Positions 45,575 through 54,901 of a stretch of DNA of 54,901 nt are shown here, in pieces. The notes below the pieces were generated by a model. The model saw nothing but the letters and a program-made list of their open reading frames with translations, was not told the DNA's origin and did no database searches. The DNA is taken from NCBI GenBank assembly GCA_030425645.1, contig JAUHZK010000004.1:125100-180000 (forward strand), given 5' to 3'. This DNA comes from Gammaproteobacteria bacterium (GTDB taxonomy: Bacteria; Pseudomonadota; Gammaproteobacteria; JAPPPA01). Made by a program: the position numbers and the translations under genes. Position 1 is the first letter of the stretch. Each line of letters starts with the position of its first letter.

Positions 45575-45695
45575 TTTTCCAGTTCCTTGTTCTGTAAAAC
45601 GCTTTAAAAACAGCGATTTACGAATATTAAAATCTTGTTGTTGTCGCTTAGTGAAAGCGCATAAAGCTTGCTTTTGCAGCGACAAAGAGGCGCGA

Positions 45696-45724
45696 TTTAT
45701 ACCAGTATGCGGGCGCCATTTCAA
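45696..45724 (-). promoter_or_regulatory. Strong sigma-70-type promoter for rpmB-rpmG
   Basis: On the minus strand TTGAAA (45724-45719) and TATAAA (45701-45696) are separated by exactly 17 bases. Transcription would start near 45689, giving a leader of about 115 bases before rpmB. The fit to consensus is good. Confidence 0.65.
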
Positions 45725-45756
45725 CAAAAACTTGTGTGTAGCTCGTTTGCGGGCCT

Positions 45757-46431
45757 TTAAATTAGCCCGCGCTCGGCCAGTGATTCAACACGTCCGTCGC
45801 CAACAATCATATGGTCAAGCACGCGAACGTCGATGGTTCGTAAGGCTTGTTGTAGTTGTTGGGTGATTTGGATGTCGGCTTGGCTAGGCTCGGCGACACC
45901 TGAGGGGTGGTTATGAGCAAAGATAACGCTGGCGGCATTGTGTTTTAAAACGTGCTTGACGACTTCACGTGGGTAGACCGCGGTACTGTTTAGGCCGCCG
46001 AAGAACAGGTTATCGTAGCGGATGACGCGATTTTGACTGTCGAGTAACAACGCTCCAAAAACCTCGCTACGGTGGTCACGCAATTGTTGCAGTAGGTATT
46101 GGCGAGTGTCATCGGGGTTGTTGAGGGCGCAGCGGTTTTGCAGCGTTTGTTCAAAGTGCCGTCGTGACATCTCCAGCACCGCTTGTAGCTGAGCGTATTT
46201 GGCGCTGCCCAAGCCTTTGCCGGCGCAAAAGTCGGCCTCGCTGGCATCAAGTAGTGGGCGCAGGCCGCCAAAGTCTTGTAACAGTGTTCTCGCAAGGTCG
46301 ACGGCGGAGTAGCCGGTTACGCCGGTACGCAGGAAGATAGCGAGCAGTTCTGCGTCGCTAAGGGCTTGGGCGCCAAGTTGCAGTAATTTTTCGCGGGGGC
46401 GTTCGCCTTCCGGCCAGTCTTTTATAGCCAT
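45757..46431 (-). CDS. radC: RadC family JAB/MPN-domain protein
   Basis: 224 residues. An N-terminal helix-hairpin-helix part ([31 protein letters not shown]) is followed by the JAB1/MPN metal motif: [12 protein letters not shown], and [14 protein letters not shown] (HxHPSG-x-D type). Its true role is not settled despite the name. In Pseudomonas it lies divergent from coaBC; here the four-gene arabinose cluster sits between them. Confidence 0.94.
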   Translation of the reverse strand: MAIKDWPEGERPREKLLQLGAQALSDAELLAIFLRTGVTGYSAVDLARTLLQDFGGLRPLLDASEADFCAGKGLGSAKYAQLQAVLEMSRRHFEQTLQNRCALNNPDDTRQYLLQQLRDHRSEVFGALLLDSQNRVIRYDNLFFGGLNSTAVYPREVVKHVLKHNAASVIFAHNHPSGVAEPSQADIQITQQLQQALRTIDVRVLDHMIVGDGRVESLAERGLI

Positions 46432-46491
46432 CTTGGCAAAGTACCGCCGCCGGCCGTGGCTGGCAACGGTACGAACGTCCGCTTATCGAAG

Positions 46492-47235
46492 CTATATATC
46501 GAGCTTCTTAAAGATAAATTCTGGGATGTGCTTAATCACCAGCATCACAAGCCGCCAGATAGGTTTGCTGTAGATAATGTTGCGTTGTTTTTGGATGGCC
46601 TTGCTGATGTCTAGTGCTACCTCGCTGGCCTCGGCCGTGAGCTTTTCTGGCAAGTCCATGCCTTCGGTCATGGCGGTGTTCACAAAGCCGGGTTTAACGG
46701 TAATGACGTGCACACCTTTGCTGGCGAGACGGTTGCGCAATCCGGACAGGTAGGTAGTGAGCGCAGCCTTGGTGGAGCCGTAAATATAGTTTTTCTGCCG
46801 ACCGCGATCGCCGGCGACCGAGGAAATGCCCACTAGGCAGCCCGTGCCGCGGCTTGCCATGCGGGGGGCAAGACCCTCAAATAGGCTCACAACGCCAGCG
46901 TAGTTAGTGTCGATCATTAATTTTGCCAATGCGTAGTCTTGCTCAGCGCTTTGTTGGTCCGGCATAACCCCAGCAACACAAACCACAACATCCGGCAGCG
47001 GTGTTAGTTGCTCGATAAAGTCGGCGTGGCTGTCCGTTGCGGCAACATCTAGCTCGAGGCAGTTGACCTCTCCTTGGTGACGCAGAATTAGGTCAGTGGC
47101 GCTGCGCGCCAGGCGGGCTTGGGCATTGCGGGCGGCGAGTTGCAGGTTGTAACCCTCGCTAGCGAGTTGGTTGGCAATGGCGCGAGCCATGTCGGAGTGG
47201 GCGCCAATAATTAATGCGGTTTGATTCTGACTCAT
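46492..47235 (-). CDS. SDR-family reductase, DprE2-like
   Basis: 247 residues. A Rossmann nucleotide-binding start (IIGAHSDMARAIANQLASEGY) and the SDR active site (GISSVAGDRGRQKNYIYGSTKAAL, with Tyr-x3-Lys) are visible. The C-terminus has hydrophobic residues that may touch the membrane. In mycobacteria DprE2 reduces the keto intermediate from DprE1 to make polyprenyl-phospho-arabinose. Its ATG overlaps the stop of the DprE1-like gene by four bases, and it is the last gene of the cluster. Confidence 0.85.
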   Translation of the reverse strand: MSQNQTALIIGAHSDMARAIANQLASEGYNLQLAARNAQARLARSATDLILRHQGEVNCLELDVAATDSHADFIEQLTPLPDVVVCVAGVMPDQQSAEQDYALAKLMIDTNYAGVVSLFEGLAPRMASRGTGCLVGISSVAGDRGRQKNYIYGSTKAALTTYLSGLRNRLASKGVHVITVKPGFVNTAMTEGMDLPEKLTAEASEVALDISKAIQKQRNIIYSKPIWRLVMLVIKHIPEFIFKKLDI

Positions 47236-48599
47236 GAGTTTTGGGCTTCTTTCGGAGGCTCTGATTGGCGTAATCCGAGTCTGCTAGATTGCTCGGACTG
47301 CCAGCGTTGTTTAGGGTCGTAGAGGTTGGCGATATCTTGCCAATGGCTTAGCTCGCTGTAGCTTTGGCGCAAGGTGTGCGCGCTCATGCGTGCGTCTTTG
47401 GTTAGGTAAATGCGGCCATGATGTTCGAGCATGACTTGATCTAAGCGGTCGAGCAAAGCAAATACTGAGGGTTTGGCCGGAAAGTCGAGCGCGAGGGTGT
47501 AGCCTTCGGTGGGGAAAGATAGTAGCCCGTCTTGCGGGCCAAACAGCTTTAATACCGCTAAGAACGAGCCTTCGCCAGCGCTCGCGATAAGGCCTAGTAG
47601 TTTCTGTAACGCTTCGCGGCTTTCGGCTTTTGGAATCACGCATTGGTATTGCACAAAGCCTTTCTTGCCGTAAATGCGGTTCCAGTTATGGATGGCGTCT
47701 AGCGGATAAAAGAAGCTTTGGTAATCCACAAAGTCAGTGCGTTTTTCCGGCGCGCGCCGGAAATAGACCTCGTTAAAGGCACTCACTGTCCAGCGGTTTA
47801 GCAAGCCGCGAGGGAAATTAAACGGCACATTGAGTTTGCGTTTGGCTTTGGGCGCGAGTGCGCGCTCGGCAAGCGGCATGGGTAGCTCTGCGCGACTGGC
47901 GTGTTCACCACGGAATAGCACTGAGCGGCCAAGATTTTCGCCTTGGCTAAGACAGTCGATCCAAGCCACTGTGTACTTCCAGTGCTGTGACTGCTCAAAC
48001 TCATCCATAACGGCGTCTAGCGAATCGCAGCGCCGGGTTTCTTGCCTGATCCAAGCACTTTGGATGGGTAACATCCGAAAGCTGACAGTAAGAATAATGC
48101 CGGTAAGTCCCATGCCGCCGATGGTGGCGTGGAATAAGTCGGCGTTATCGGTGGCGCTACATTGCTGAATGCTGCCATCCGCCATCATTATCCGTAGTGA
48201 TTGGATATGCTGACCAAAGCTGCCGTCCACGTGGTGGTTTTTGCCATGTACATCCGACGCGACCATGCCGCCAATACTGACAAATTGAGTGCCGGGCGTG
48301 ACTGGTACTATCCAGCCCTGTGGCACAAATGCTGCCAACAGGTCGGCCAGAATCAATCCTGCTTCTACGGTAATCAGGCCGCTGTCGCGGTCGAAGGCGC
48401 GAACGTGGTTAAAGTGTTTGCTATTCAGCATGACTCCGGCCAGCGCGCTGTCGCCATAGGCGCGGCCGCCGCCGCGGGCAATGCAGTGCGGGTGCTCGGC
48501 TACCAACGCGGCGAGTTCTGACTCGCTGCGGTAAAAATGTTGCTGGCCTTGCGCTTTGGGAAAGCGACCCCAGCCGCTAATTTGCTGTTCGGTTGGCAT
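47232..48599 (-). CDS. FAD-linked oxidase, DprE1-like (decaprenylphosphoryl-ribose oxidase family)
   Basis: 455 residues from the ATG at 48599. An extended frame to a TTG at 48653 lies inside the GtrA gene. FAD-binding motifs are ARGGGRAYGDSAL, VPVTPGTQFVSIGGMVASDVHGKNHHVDGSFG and GGMGLTGII. The catalytic Lys of the Mycobacterium enzyme matches the Lys in IYLTKDAR. The Cys that is the target of benzothiazinones there aligns with Ala in YTLALDFP. It likely oxidises a polyprenyl-phospho-ribose. It overlaps the GtrA gene by 23 bases and the DprE2-like gene by four. Confidence 0.87.
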   Translation of the reverse strand: MPTEQQISGWGRFPKAQGQQHFYRSESELAALVAEHPHCIARGGGRAYGDSALAGVMLNSKHFNHVRAFDRDSGLITVEAGLILADLLAAFVPQGWIVPVTPGTQFVSIGGMVASDVHGKNHHVDGSFGQHIQSLRIMMADGSIQQCSATDNADLFHATIGGMGLTGIILTVSFRMLPIQSAWIRQETRRCDSLDAVMDEFEQSQHWKYTVAWIDCLSQGENLGRSVLFRGEHASRAELPMPLAERALAPKAKRKLNVPFNFPRGLLNRWTVSAFNEVYFRRAPEKRTDFVDYQSFFYPLDAIHNWNRIYGKKGFVQYQCVIPKAESREALQKLLGLIASAGEGSFLAVLKLFGPQDGLLSFPTEGYTLALDFPAKPSVFALLDRLDQVMLEHHGRIYLTKDARMSAHTLRQSYSELSHWQDIANLYDPKQRWQSEQSSRLGLRQSEPPKEAQNS

Positions 48600-48993
48600 T
48601 TGGTTGCGTAAAAACGAAGCGTTTATCGAGTTGATATTTAATGTAATAGCCAATGCTAAGGCCTAGGGCGCCGCCTATGTATTTAGCGTACTCGTTGGCT
48701 AACAAATAATGAAAGCTGAGTTCCATGCCCCAAAAAATGGCCGTGGTCAGCAGGCCCATTACGGTATATAGCGTAAAGCGTTCAGCGTCATCTTTGGCGC
48801 CGCTGGTTTGGTAGTAAAAGATCCAGCGTTTGTCGAGTATGTATTTGGCGACCAAACCGGTGGCGGTGCCGGCAAAGAGTGCTAGTAATAACCACAGGTC
48901 GTCGTTGCGGATGAGTAGTACTAACCACTGTGTGCCTAAGTTAATAGCCGTCGCAATAAGTGCGAACAGGCTGTATTTAATTACCAGTTTCAT
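48577..48993 (-). CDS. GtrA-family membrane protein
   Basis: 138 residues with four membrane helices: KYSLFALIATAINLGTQW, LLALFAGTATGLVAKYILDKRWIF, TLYTVMGLLTTAIFWGM and AKYIGGALGLSIGYYIKYQLDKRFVF. The two DKRWIF / DKRFVF ends are the GtrA repeat signature. GtrA proteins help move polyprenyl-linked sugars or act as anchors of such complexes. The mycobacterial Rv3789 of the arabinose pathway is of this family. It abuts the UbiA gene. Confidence 0.88.
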   Translation of the reverse strand: MKLVIKYSLFALIATAINLGTQWLVLLIRNDDLWLLLALFAGTATGLVAKYILDKRWIFYYQTSGAKDDAERFTLYTVMGLLTTAIFWGMELSFHYLLANEYAKYIGGALGLSIGYYIKYQLDKRFVFTQPNANRTAN

Positions 48994-49863
48994 TTATAGG
49001 TAGATGATGGCAGCAAAGCTGGTGATCCAGCCGAATACCGTAAATTGCACAAAGCGGTCCTTTAGCAAGACTCGCGTCGGGTTGCCGCTGTTGCCGTCAA
49101 TATGGGTGATTTGTAGGTAGCGCAGCACTCCCAGCACTACCCAGCCGCCCGTGGTAAATAACCACGGTGCGTTCCATTGCGCTAGCACCTCGGCGGAGTT
49201 GCAGTAATTAAGGTAGGCCACAATCACCACGGCAGCGAGAATAGACATGCCGTGGTTGACCACTTCCATAGAGTAGCCGTCAACGGACTTGCGGGTTTTG
49301 TCGCCGTGGGTAAGGAATAGCTGAACGTCGTCGCGTCGTTTCGCTAGCGCCAAAAATAGCGCCAACAGGAACGTCATGGTAATGATCCAATGCGACAACG
49401 GAATCTGTGCCGCCGCTGAGCCGGCCAGTAGCCGTAGTACAAAGCCAGTGGAAACCATGCTGATATCTAAAATGGCGATGGCCTTGAGTCCAAAACTGTA
49501 GCCAATGTTGAGAAGCAAATAGGCCGCCAGGATTAGCGTGACTTCTAAGGGTAGCGTGCTAATAGCCAGTGCGGCCGCGCCTGCCACTAAGCAGACCAGC
49601 ATGGCGTAGGCTTGCGTTAGGGAAATGCGCTCCGCTGCCAAAGGCCGCATGCATTTCTCGGGGTGTAAACGGTCGAGTTTGACGTCGCGGGCGTCATTAA
49701 TAATGTAGACCGCGCTGGCAATGGCACTAAATGCAACAAATGCAATCAGAGCGGGGAGTAGTGCCTCGGGGTCGGTAATGCTGCCGGCAAAGAATAGCGG
49801 CAACAGTACAAAGCCGTTTTTTACGTAGTGCTTTGGGCGTAGTAGCTTGATCCAGTCGTGCAT
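48994..49863 (-). CDS. UbiA-family polyprenyl-phosphate phosphoribosyltransferase
   Basis: 289 residues with about nine membrane helices. The two Asp-rich motifs NDARDVKLDRLHPEKCMRPLA and YSFGLKAIAILDISMVSTGFVLRLLAG match the decaprenyl-phosphate 5-phosphoribosyltransferase (Rv3806c) type better than those of quinone or heme enzymes; the HPxKxxRP element is the telltale. It would attach phosphoribose to a polyprenyl phosphate at the inner membrane, the first step before DprE1/DprE2. It is the first gene of the cluster, divergent from coaBC. Confidence 0.88.
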   Translation of the reverse strand: MHDWIKLLRPKHYVKNGFVLLPLFFAGSITDPEALLPALIAFVAFSAIASAVYIINDARDVKLDRLHPEKCMRPLAAERISLTQAYAMLVCLVAGAAALAISTLPLEVTLILAAYLLLNIGYSFGLKAIAILDISMVSTGFVLRLLAGSAAAQIPLSHWIITMTFLLALFLALAKRRDDVQLFLTHGDKTRKSVDGYSMEVVNHGMSILAAVVIVAYLNYCNSAEVLAQWNAPWLFTTGGWVVLGVLRYLQITHIDGNSGNPTRVLLKDRFVQFTVFGWITSFAAIIYL

Positions 49864-49921
49864 TATTCTTGTTGATCAGGGTTAGAGCGCATAGGATACC
49901 CGCGTTTTAGACAATAACCAC

Positions 49922-49941
49922 CCTTGGGTTGTCGCCCAAGG
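49922..49941. promoter_or_regulatory. Inverted repeat in the ubiA-coaBC divergent region
   Basis: CCTTGGG and CCCAAGG are separated by six bases, 17 bases before the coaBC start. It could be an operator or a leader hairpin. Confidence 0.3.
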
Positions 49942-49957
49942 CTGTGAGCAAAGCAAT

Positions 49958-51166
49958 ATGAGTTTGGCTGGTAGAAAAGTATTACTTGGCGTGAGTGGCG
50001 GTATTGCGGCCTATAAATCGGCTGATTTAGTGCGTCGCATTCGCGAGCAAGGTGCCGAGGTTCGGGTCGTAATGACCGAAGGCGCGCAGGCCTTTGTGGC
50101 ACCGTTAACGTTTCAGGCGGTGTCGGGCAACGAAGTGCGTACCGAACTGTTTGACCGCGGTGCCGAAGCGGCTATGGGTCATATTGAGCTGGCGCGCTGG
50201 GCAGACGTTATCTGTGTGGCGCCGGCAAGTGCTGACTTTATTGCCCGCTTGCGCGCGGGTATGGCGAATGACTTGCTGACCACGCTTTGTTTGGCGACCG
50301 ATGCAAAACTGGTGATTGCACCGGCGATGAATAGGTTGATGTGGTCAAACCCCGCTACCCAAGAGAACTGCGTGGCGCTAGAGCAGCGTGGCGTTGTGAT
50401 GCTGGGGCCGGGCAGTGGTTCGCAGGCTTGCGGAGAGACCGGCGAAGGGCGGATGCTTGAACCGCTAGAGATAGTGGATGATTTGTCACGTTTGCTAGGC
50501 GACGGCCCTCTGTCGGGTAAGCAAGTGCTGATTACCGCGGGGCCTACTTTAGAGCCGATTGATCCTGTGCGTTACATCAGTAACAACAGCAGCGGCAAAA
50601 TGGGATATGCCGTGGCGGCCGCAGCGGCAGGCTTGGGTGCGGTGGTTACCTTGGTTAGTGGCCCAGTAACCTTGGACGCGCCACCGCATGTGCAGCGCGT
50701 GTGGGCTAATTCGGCCGAGGAAATGCTCAACGCGGTAATGCCGCGAGCGGCAGAGGCGGATATTTTTATTGCTACCGCGGCGGTGGCGGACTACCGCCCA
50801 GCACAGCAGGCCGACAATAAAATTAAGAAGCAAAACGAAAACCTTAATATTGCCTTGGAGCGAACCGAGGATATTCTGGCCACCGTGGCGGCGACTTATA
50901 AAGATGTGTTTTCGGTTGGTTTTGCAGCAGAAACAGATAAATTGCTTGAGTACGCGCGCGGTAAGCTAGAACGTAAACAGCTAGATATGGTGGCGGCCAA
51001 TTGGGTAAACCAGCCGGGTACCGGCTTTGATGCGGATCAAAACGCGTTAACGGTGGTGACTGCTAACGGTGAGCAAGAGTTGCCAGTAATGAGCAAGGCC
51101 GCGCTAGCGACAGAGTTAATGAATTTAATATTGGCTGAGTATCAACAGTCGCCTAAGAACAGTTAA
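49958..51166 (+). CDS. coaBC: Bifunctional phosphopantothenoylcysteine decarboxylase / synthetase
   Basis: 402 residues. The CoaC half has [20 protein letters not shown], the catalytic His in [11 protein letters not shown], the PAMN motif ([11 protein letters not shown]) and the Cys in [13 protein letters not shown]. The CoaB half has [38 protein letters not shown] and VGFAAETD. It makes 4'-phosphopantetheine for coenzyme A. It heads the coaBC-dut-argB run. Confidence 0.97.
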   Translation: MSLAGRKVLLGVSGGIAAYKSADLVRRIREQGAEVRVVMTEGAQAFVAPLTFQAVSGNEVRTELFDRGAEAAMGHIELARWADVICVAPASADFIARLRAGMANDLLTTLCLATDAKLVIAPAMNRLMWSNPATQENCVALEQRGVVMLGPGSGSQACGETGEGRMLEPLEIVDDLSRLLGDGPLSGKQVLITAGPTLEPIDPVRYISNNSSGKMGYAVAAAAAGLGAVVTLVSGPVTLDAPPHVQRVWANSAEEMLNAVMPRAAEADIFIATAAVADYRPAQQADNKIKKQNENLNIALERTEDILATVAATYKDVFSVGFAAETDKLLEYARGKLERKQLDMVAANWVNQPGTGFDADQNALTVVTANGEQELPVMSKAALATELMNLILAEYQQSPKNS

Positions 51167-51180
51167 AACAAGAATCAATA

Positions 51181-51639
51181 ATGAATACCAAAGTAGAACT
51201 CAAAATATTAGATGACCGGGTTGGTAAAGAATTTCCGCTACCGGAATATGCCACCACGGGCTCTGCCGGTTTGGATTTGCGCGCTTGCCTAGATACAGCG
51301 CTAACGCTGGAACCTGGTAAAACTGAGCTTATCCCCACTGGTATCGCTATTCATATGCAGGACCAGAATATGGCGTCGGTTATTTTGCCGCGCTCGGGCT
51401 TGGGTCATAAGCACGGCATCGTGCTGGGCAATCTGGTTGGTCTGATTGATTCTGATTACCAAGGGCAGTTGTTTGTATCTTGCTGGAACCGTGGCGACAC
51501 CACTTTTACGGTGGAACCGGGTGAGCGGATTGCGCAGTTGGTATTTTTGCCTGTTATTCAGGCCGCTTTTGAGGTGGTGGATGAATTTGATGCCAGCGAG
51601 CGCGGCACAGGCGGTTTTGGTTCAACAGGTACGGCTTAA
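51181..51639 (+). CDS. dut: Deoxyuridine 5'-triphosphate nucleotidohydrolase
   Basis: 152 residues, a trimeric dUTPase. Motifs in order: [11 protein letters not shown] (1), [27 protein letters not shown] (2 and 3), RIAQLVFLP (4) and [10 protein letters not shown] (5). It clears dUTP and makes dUMP for thymidylate. It lies 14 bases after coaBC. Confidence 0.97.
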   Translation: MNTKVELKILDDRVGKEFPLPEYATTGSAGLDLRACLDTALTLEPGKTELIPTGIAIHMQDQNMASVILPRSGLGHKHGIVLGNLVGLIDSDYQGQLFVSCWNRGDTTFTVEPGERIAQLVFLPVIQAAFEVVDEFDASERGTGGFGSTGTA

Positions 51640-52545
<906 letters not shown>

Positions 52546-52566
52546 CCCGCGGTAGTTGGCTGGTGC

Positions 52567-53658
52567 CTAGGGCTGGTAAACCGCCCCGAGCGGGCAGTGT
52601 TGCCGAGCGCCGGTAACACTAGGCAAATTCCCCGGTTCTTGGGCTAGCCGTTGCTTGGCTAGCCAGGCAAATGCCATGGCCTCTATATGCTGAGGATCGA
52701 TGCCGTGTGCGGCCGTGGTTTCGACAACCGTGTTGGGCAGCGCGTCTTGTATGCCTTGCATAAGTTGACGGTTATAAACGCCGCCGCCGCAAACGATGGC
52801 CCGCTCCGCTTGCTGCTTTTTGATTTCTTTAGCGACGGTCTCTGCCGTCAGCGCTGTGAGCGTCGCTTGTAGGTCGGCGCCCTCGCAGGGTTGCTGGTTT
52901 AGATAGTGTGTTACCCAGCCCCAGCTAAAATGCTCCGGCCCCGTGCTTTTGGGTGCCGCTTGCTCAAAGTAGGGCTCGCTGAGCATATTCTCTAGCAGCG
53001 TTTGCTGAACTGAGCCGCTAGCGGCCCAGTCGCCATTCTCGTCATACGCTTTATCAAAACAATGTCGATAATGTGTATCGAGCAGACAGTTGGCTGGCCC
53101 AGTGTCATAGCCTGAAATGCTATCGCCAGGGTTGAGCACGGTGATATTGGCAATGCCGCCCAAATTGAGAATCACTCGCCGTTCGCTGGGGGCGCTAAAC
53201 AAAGCGCCGTGAAACGCTGGCACTAGCGGTGCGCCCTGGCCGCCATAAGCCATATCCATACGCCGAAAATCCGCCACTGTAGTAATGCCTGTTTGCGCGG
53301 CAATCGGGTTAGCGTTGCCGATTTGCATTGAGCTGCTATGTGGTTCGTGCCAAATCGTCTGCCCGTGACTGCCAATGGCGGCGATGTTGTTTAGTTCGAC
53401 GTCTTGTTTTGCGATGAGCCGCGAAGCGGCGAGCGCGAAGTGTTCACCAACGTTTTGATCAAGTTGCAGCCAGTCGCAAGCGCTAAGAGCGTTGCCGCTG
53501 GCGGCGCGCCGCAGTGAGGTCAATAAGTCCTTCGGGTACGGCAGGCTGTAATGGCCGACAACGCCGGGTTCTTTGTCCAGTCGTGCTAGTACGGCATCAA
53601 CACCGTCCATGCTGGTGCCGGACATTAGGCCAATATATAGCTGATCTTGCGCCGGCAT
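52567..53658 (-). CDS. anmK: Anhydro-N-acetylmuramic acid kinase
   Basis: 363 residues. It starts YIGLMSGTSMDGVDAVLARL (substrate-phosphate loop), with IGSHGQTIWH, VADFRRMDMAYGGQGAPLVPAFHGALF, NLGGIANIT, GYDTGPANCLLD and VCGGGVYNRQLM. It phosphorylates the anhydro-muropeptide sugar during wall recycling. It converges on argB and is followed upstream by the M23 peptidase gene, the familiar Pseudomonas neighbourhood. Confidence 0.95.
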   Translation of the reverse strand: MPAQDQLYIGLMSGTSMDGVDAVLARLDKEPGVVGHYSLPYPKDLLTSLRRAASGNALSACDWLQLDQNVGEHFALAASRLIAKQDVELNNIAAIGSHGQTIWHEPHSSSMQIGNANPIAAQTGITTVADFRRMDMAYGGQGAPLVPAFHGALFSAPSERRVILNLGGIANITVLNPGDSISGYDTGPANCLLDTHYRHCFDKAYDENGDWAASGSVQQTLLENMLSEPYFEQAAPKSTGPEHFSWGWVTHYLNQQPCEGADLQATLTALTAETVAKEIKKQQAERAIVCGGGVYNRQLMQGIQDALPNTVVETTAAHGIDPQHIEAMAFAWLAKQRLAQEPGNLPSVTGARQHCPLGAVYQP

Positions 53659-53688
53659 GAGTTCGGTATTTAGTCCGCGACGACAGCT

Positions 53689-54901
53689 CTAGTCTTTCAG
53701 CGCAACTTGCGTTTGATTGAGCGCATCCAGCCAGGCCATCATCGGTGCAGCATGCGCTTCAAAGTCAGCGCGGTAGCGGTTTTCAATTGGCTGCGCGAGA
53801 GGCAGTTTTACCGTCAATGGGTTGCGGTGTGCGCCATCAACGCGGAACTCGTAGTGCAAGTGTGGACCGGTGGCCCAGCCAGTAGAGCCTACCGTGCCGA
53901 TGGTTTGTCCTTGTTTAACCCGTTTACCCCGGCGCATACCTTTGCCTATACGGTTCATATGTGCGTATAGGGTGCTGTAGCGCTCGCCATGTTTAATGAT
54001 GACGACCTTGCCATAGTCGGTTTTGGTGCCAGCGAAGGTGACGACGCCATCACCAGAAGACATGATTGGTGTGCCGCGCGGAGCCGCATAGTCGACGCCA
54101 CGGTGTGGCCGCTTGGTCTTGTATATAGGGTGTAGGCGGTTGGGGTTGAAACGCGAGCTAATACGGGTGAAGTGCACGGGCGAGCGTAAAAAGGCGCGGC
54201 GCATGCTGCGGCCATCCGGGGTGTAGTAGTTGGTTTTGCCGCCAGCGTCGGTATAGCGCACGGTGCGGAACGTTTTGCCTTTGTTTATGAATTCGGCAGC
54301 GAGAATTTTGCCAACGCCGATTTTCTTGTCGTTTTGATACTTCTCTTCATACAGCACCGAAAAGCTGTCGCCGTAACGGATATCCAGCGCGAAGTTGATG
54401 TCCCAAGCGAACAGGTCGGCGAGCTCCATAATAATATTGTCAGGCAGCTTGGCTTTCTGTGCCGCTAGGTAGAAGGCATTTTCTATCTTGCCAACGGCCG
54501 ACACGGTACGGCGCTCGACGGGCACGCTGCGCGTGCTGACAGTCAGTTCGTCTTGCTGGCGACGAATTTGCAGCGTGTCTTCCGTGTTTAATTGGAAATC
54601 CAAAGCCGCTAGGCGTTGTTCTTCTTGCACCACCTTTAGCTGGTCGCCGACGCGCAGCTGGGTAAGCGCTTTAGTGGCTTCACCTAGGCTGATGACTTCG
54701 TACCAGGCCTGAGTGCTGAAGCCGGCGCGCTCCATTAATGATGAAAAGCTATCGCCACTTTTAACGGTGAGTGTTTTCCACAATAACGGTGCAGCCTCTG
54801 TTGTCGGTGTTGCAACGGGCTCGCTCGCTTTGGGGGCGGCACTTGTGGCGGTAACATTGTTCGGTTTCTGGGTTTTGGCTGTGGTTGGTGTCGGCGCAGT
54901 T
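53689..54901 (-). CDS. M23 family peptidoglycan endopeptidase, 5' end cut by window
   Basis: The frame runs on past the window end, so the N-terminus is missing; the visible part is about 404 residues. A Pro/Thr/Ala-rich linker covers about the first 40, then a LysM-like segment (LTVKSGDSFSSLMERAG...LRVGDQLKV), an OapA-like helical region and the M23 domain at the C-terminal side with HRGVDYAAPRGTPI (zinc His/Asp), TLYAHMNRI and GPHLHYEFR (HxH). It should cleave peptide cross-links in the periplasm, like MepM. It lies 30 bases before anmK and may be coexpressed. Confidence 0.93.
   Translation of the reverse strand, partial: TAPTPTTAKTQKPNNVTATSAAPKASEPVATPTTEAAPLLWKTLTVKSGDSFSSLMERAGFSTQAWYEVISLGEATKALTQLRVGDQLKVVQEEQRLAALDFQLNTEDTLQIRRQQDELTVSTRSVPVERRTVSAVGKIENAFYLAAQKAKLPDNIIMELADLFAWDINFALDIRYGDSFSVLYEEKYQNDKKIGVGKILAAEFINKGKTFRTVRYTDAGGKTNYYTPDGRSMRRAFLRSPVHFTRISSRFNPNRLHPIYKTKRPHRGVDYAAPRGTPIMSSGDGVVTFAGTKTDYGKVVIIKHGERYSTLYAHMNRIGKGMRRGKRVKQGQTIGTVGSTGWATGPHLHYEFRVDGAHRNPLTVKLPLAQPIENRYRADFEAHAAPMMAWLDALNQTQVALKD

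Noticed and set aside
46441-46472. Inverted repeat GTACCG...CGGTAC between radC and the SDR gene
   Set aside because: Only six bases per arm with a 20-base spacer; too weak to call an operator or insertion boundary.

Overview
The window looks like a chromosomal stretch of a free-living, probably marine gammaproteobacterium. The evidence is gene order. ponA diverges from pilMNOPQ-aroK-aroB-gltB-gltD, coaBC-dut is followed by argB, rpmB-rpmG sits next to radC, and anmK lies beside an M23 peptidase. All of these are arrangements known from Pseudomonas and relatives. I cannot name the genus. No tRNA, rRNA, CRISPR array, prophage or complete insertion sequence was seen.

Layout. 1-4.8 kb: the 3' part of a LuxR-type regulator, then a minus-strand surface cluster made of a glycine-rich repeat protein, an OmpA/thrombospondin-3 protein and a divergent TpsB (ShlB/FhaC-like) barrel. 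5-10.4 kb: rep helicase, a TorF-type porin and tex. 10.4-10.7 kb: a non-coding, hairpin-rich element. 10.7-16.5 kb: methionine salvage (mtnB-mtnD-mtnC plus a metallo-beta-lactamase-fold hydrolase on the minus strand, mtnA on the plus strand), with mtnA continuing into cmoA-cmoB for tRNA wobble uridine modification. 16.6-23.2 kb: a sphingosine-phosphate-lyase-like PLP enzyme, a GPH-type symporter and a complete TatT-associated TRAP transporter.

23.2-41.2 kb: a conserved unknown gene, ponA (PBP1a), the type IV pilus alignment and secretin operon pilMNOPQ, an inserted Ig-like lipoprotein, aroK, aroB and the glutamate synthase genes gltB-gltD. 41.2-46.4 kb: two small membrane proteins, a sigma factor / membrane anti-sigma-like / DUF3106-like operon, cyoE with a periplasmic rhodanese, rpmB-rpmG and radC. 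46.5-49.9 kb: a four-gene cluster (GtrA, UbiA-family phosphoribosyltransferase, DprE1-like oxidase, DprE2-like reductase) that matches the polyprenyl-phospho-arabinose pathway of mycobacteria. It sits between radC and coaBC. 49.9-54.9 kb: coaBC, dut, argB, anmK and a truncated M23 endopeptidase.

The most notable candidates are four. The first is the glycine-rich/OmpA/TpsB-like surface cluster. The second is the arabinose-donor cluster, possibly linked to glycosylation of pilin or another surface polymer. The third is the Ig-like lipoprotein placed between pilQ and aroK. The fourth is the TRAP transporter whose binding protein has lost the usual carboxylate-binding arginine. Predicted highly expressed genes (gltB, gltD, rpmB, porin) use CTA for leucine far more than neighbouring genes do.
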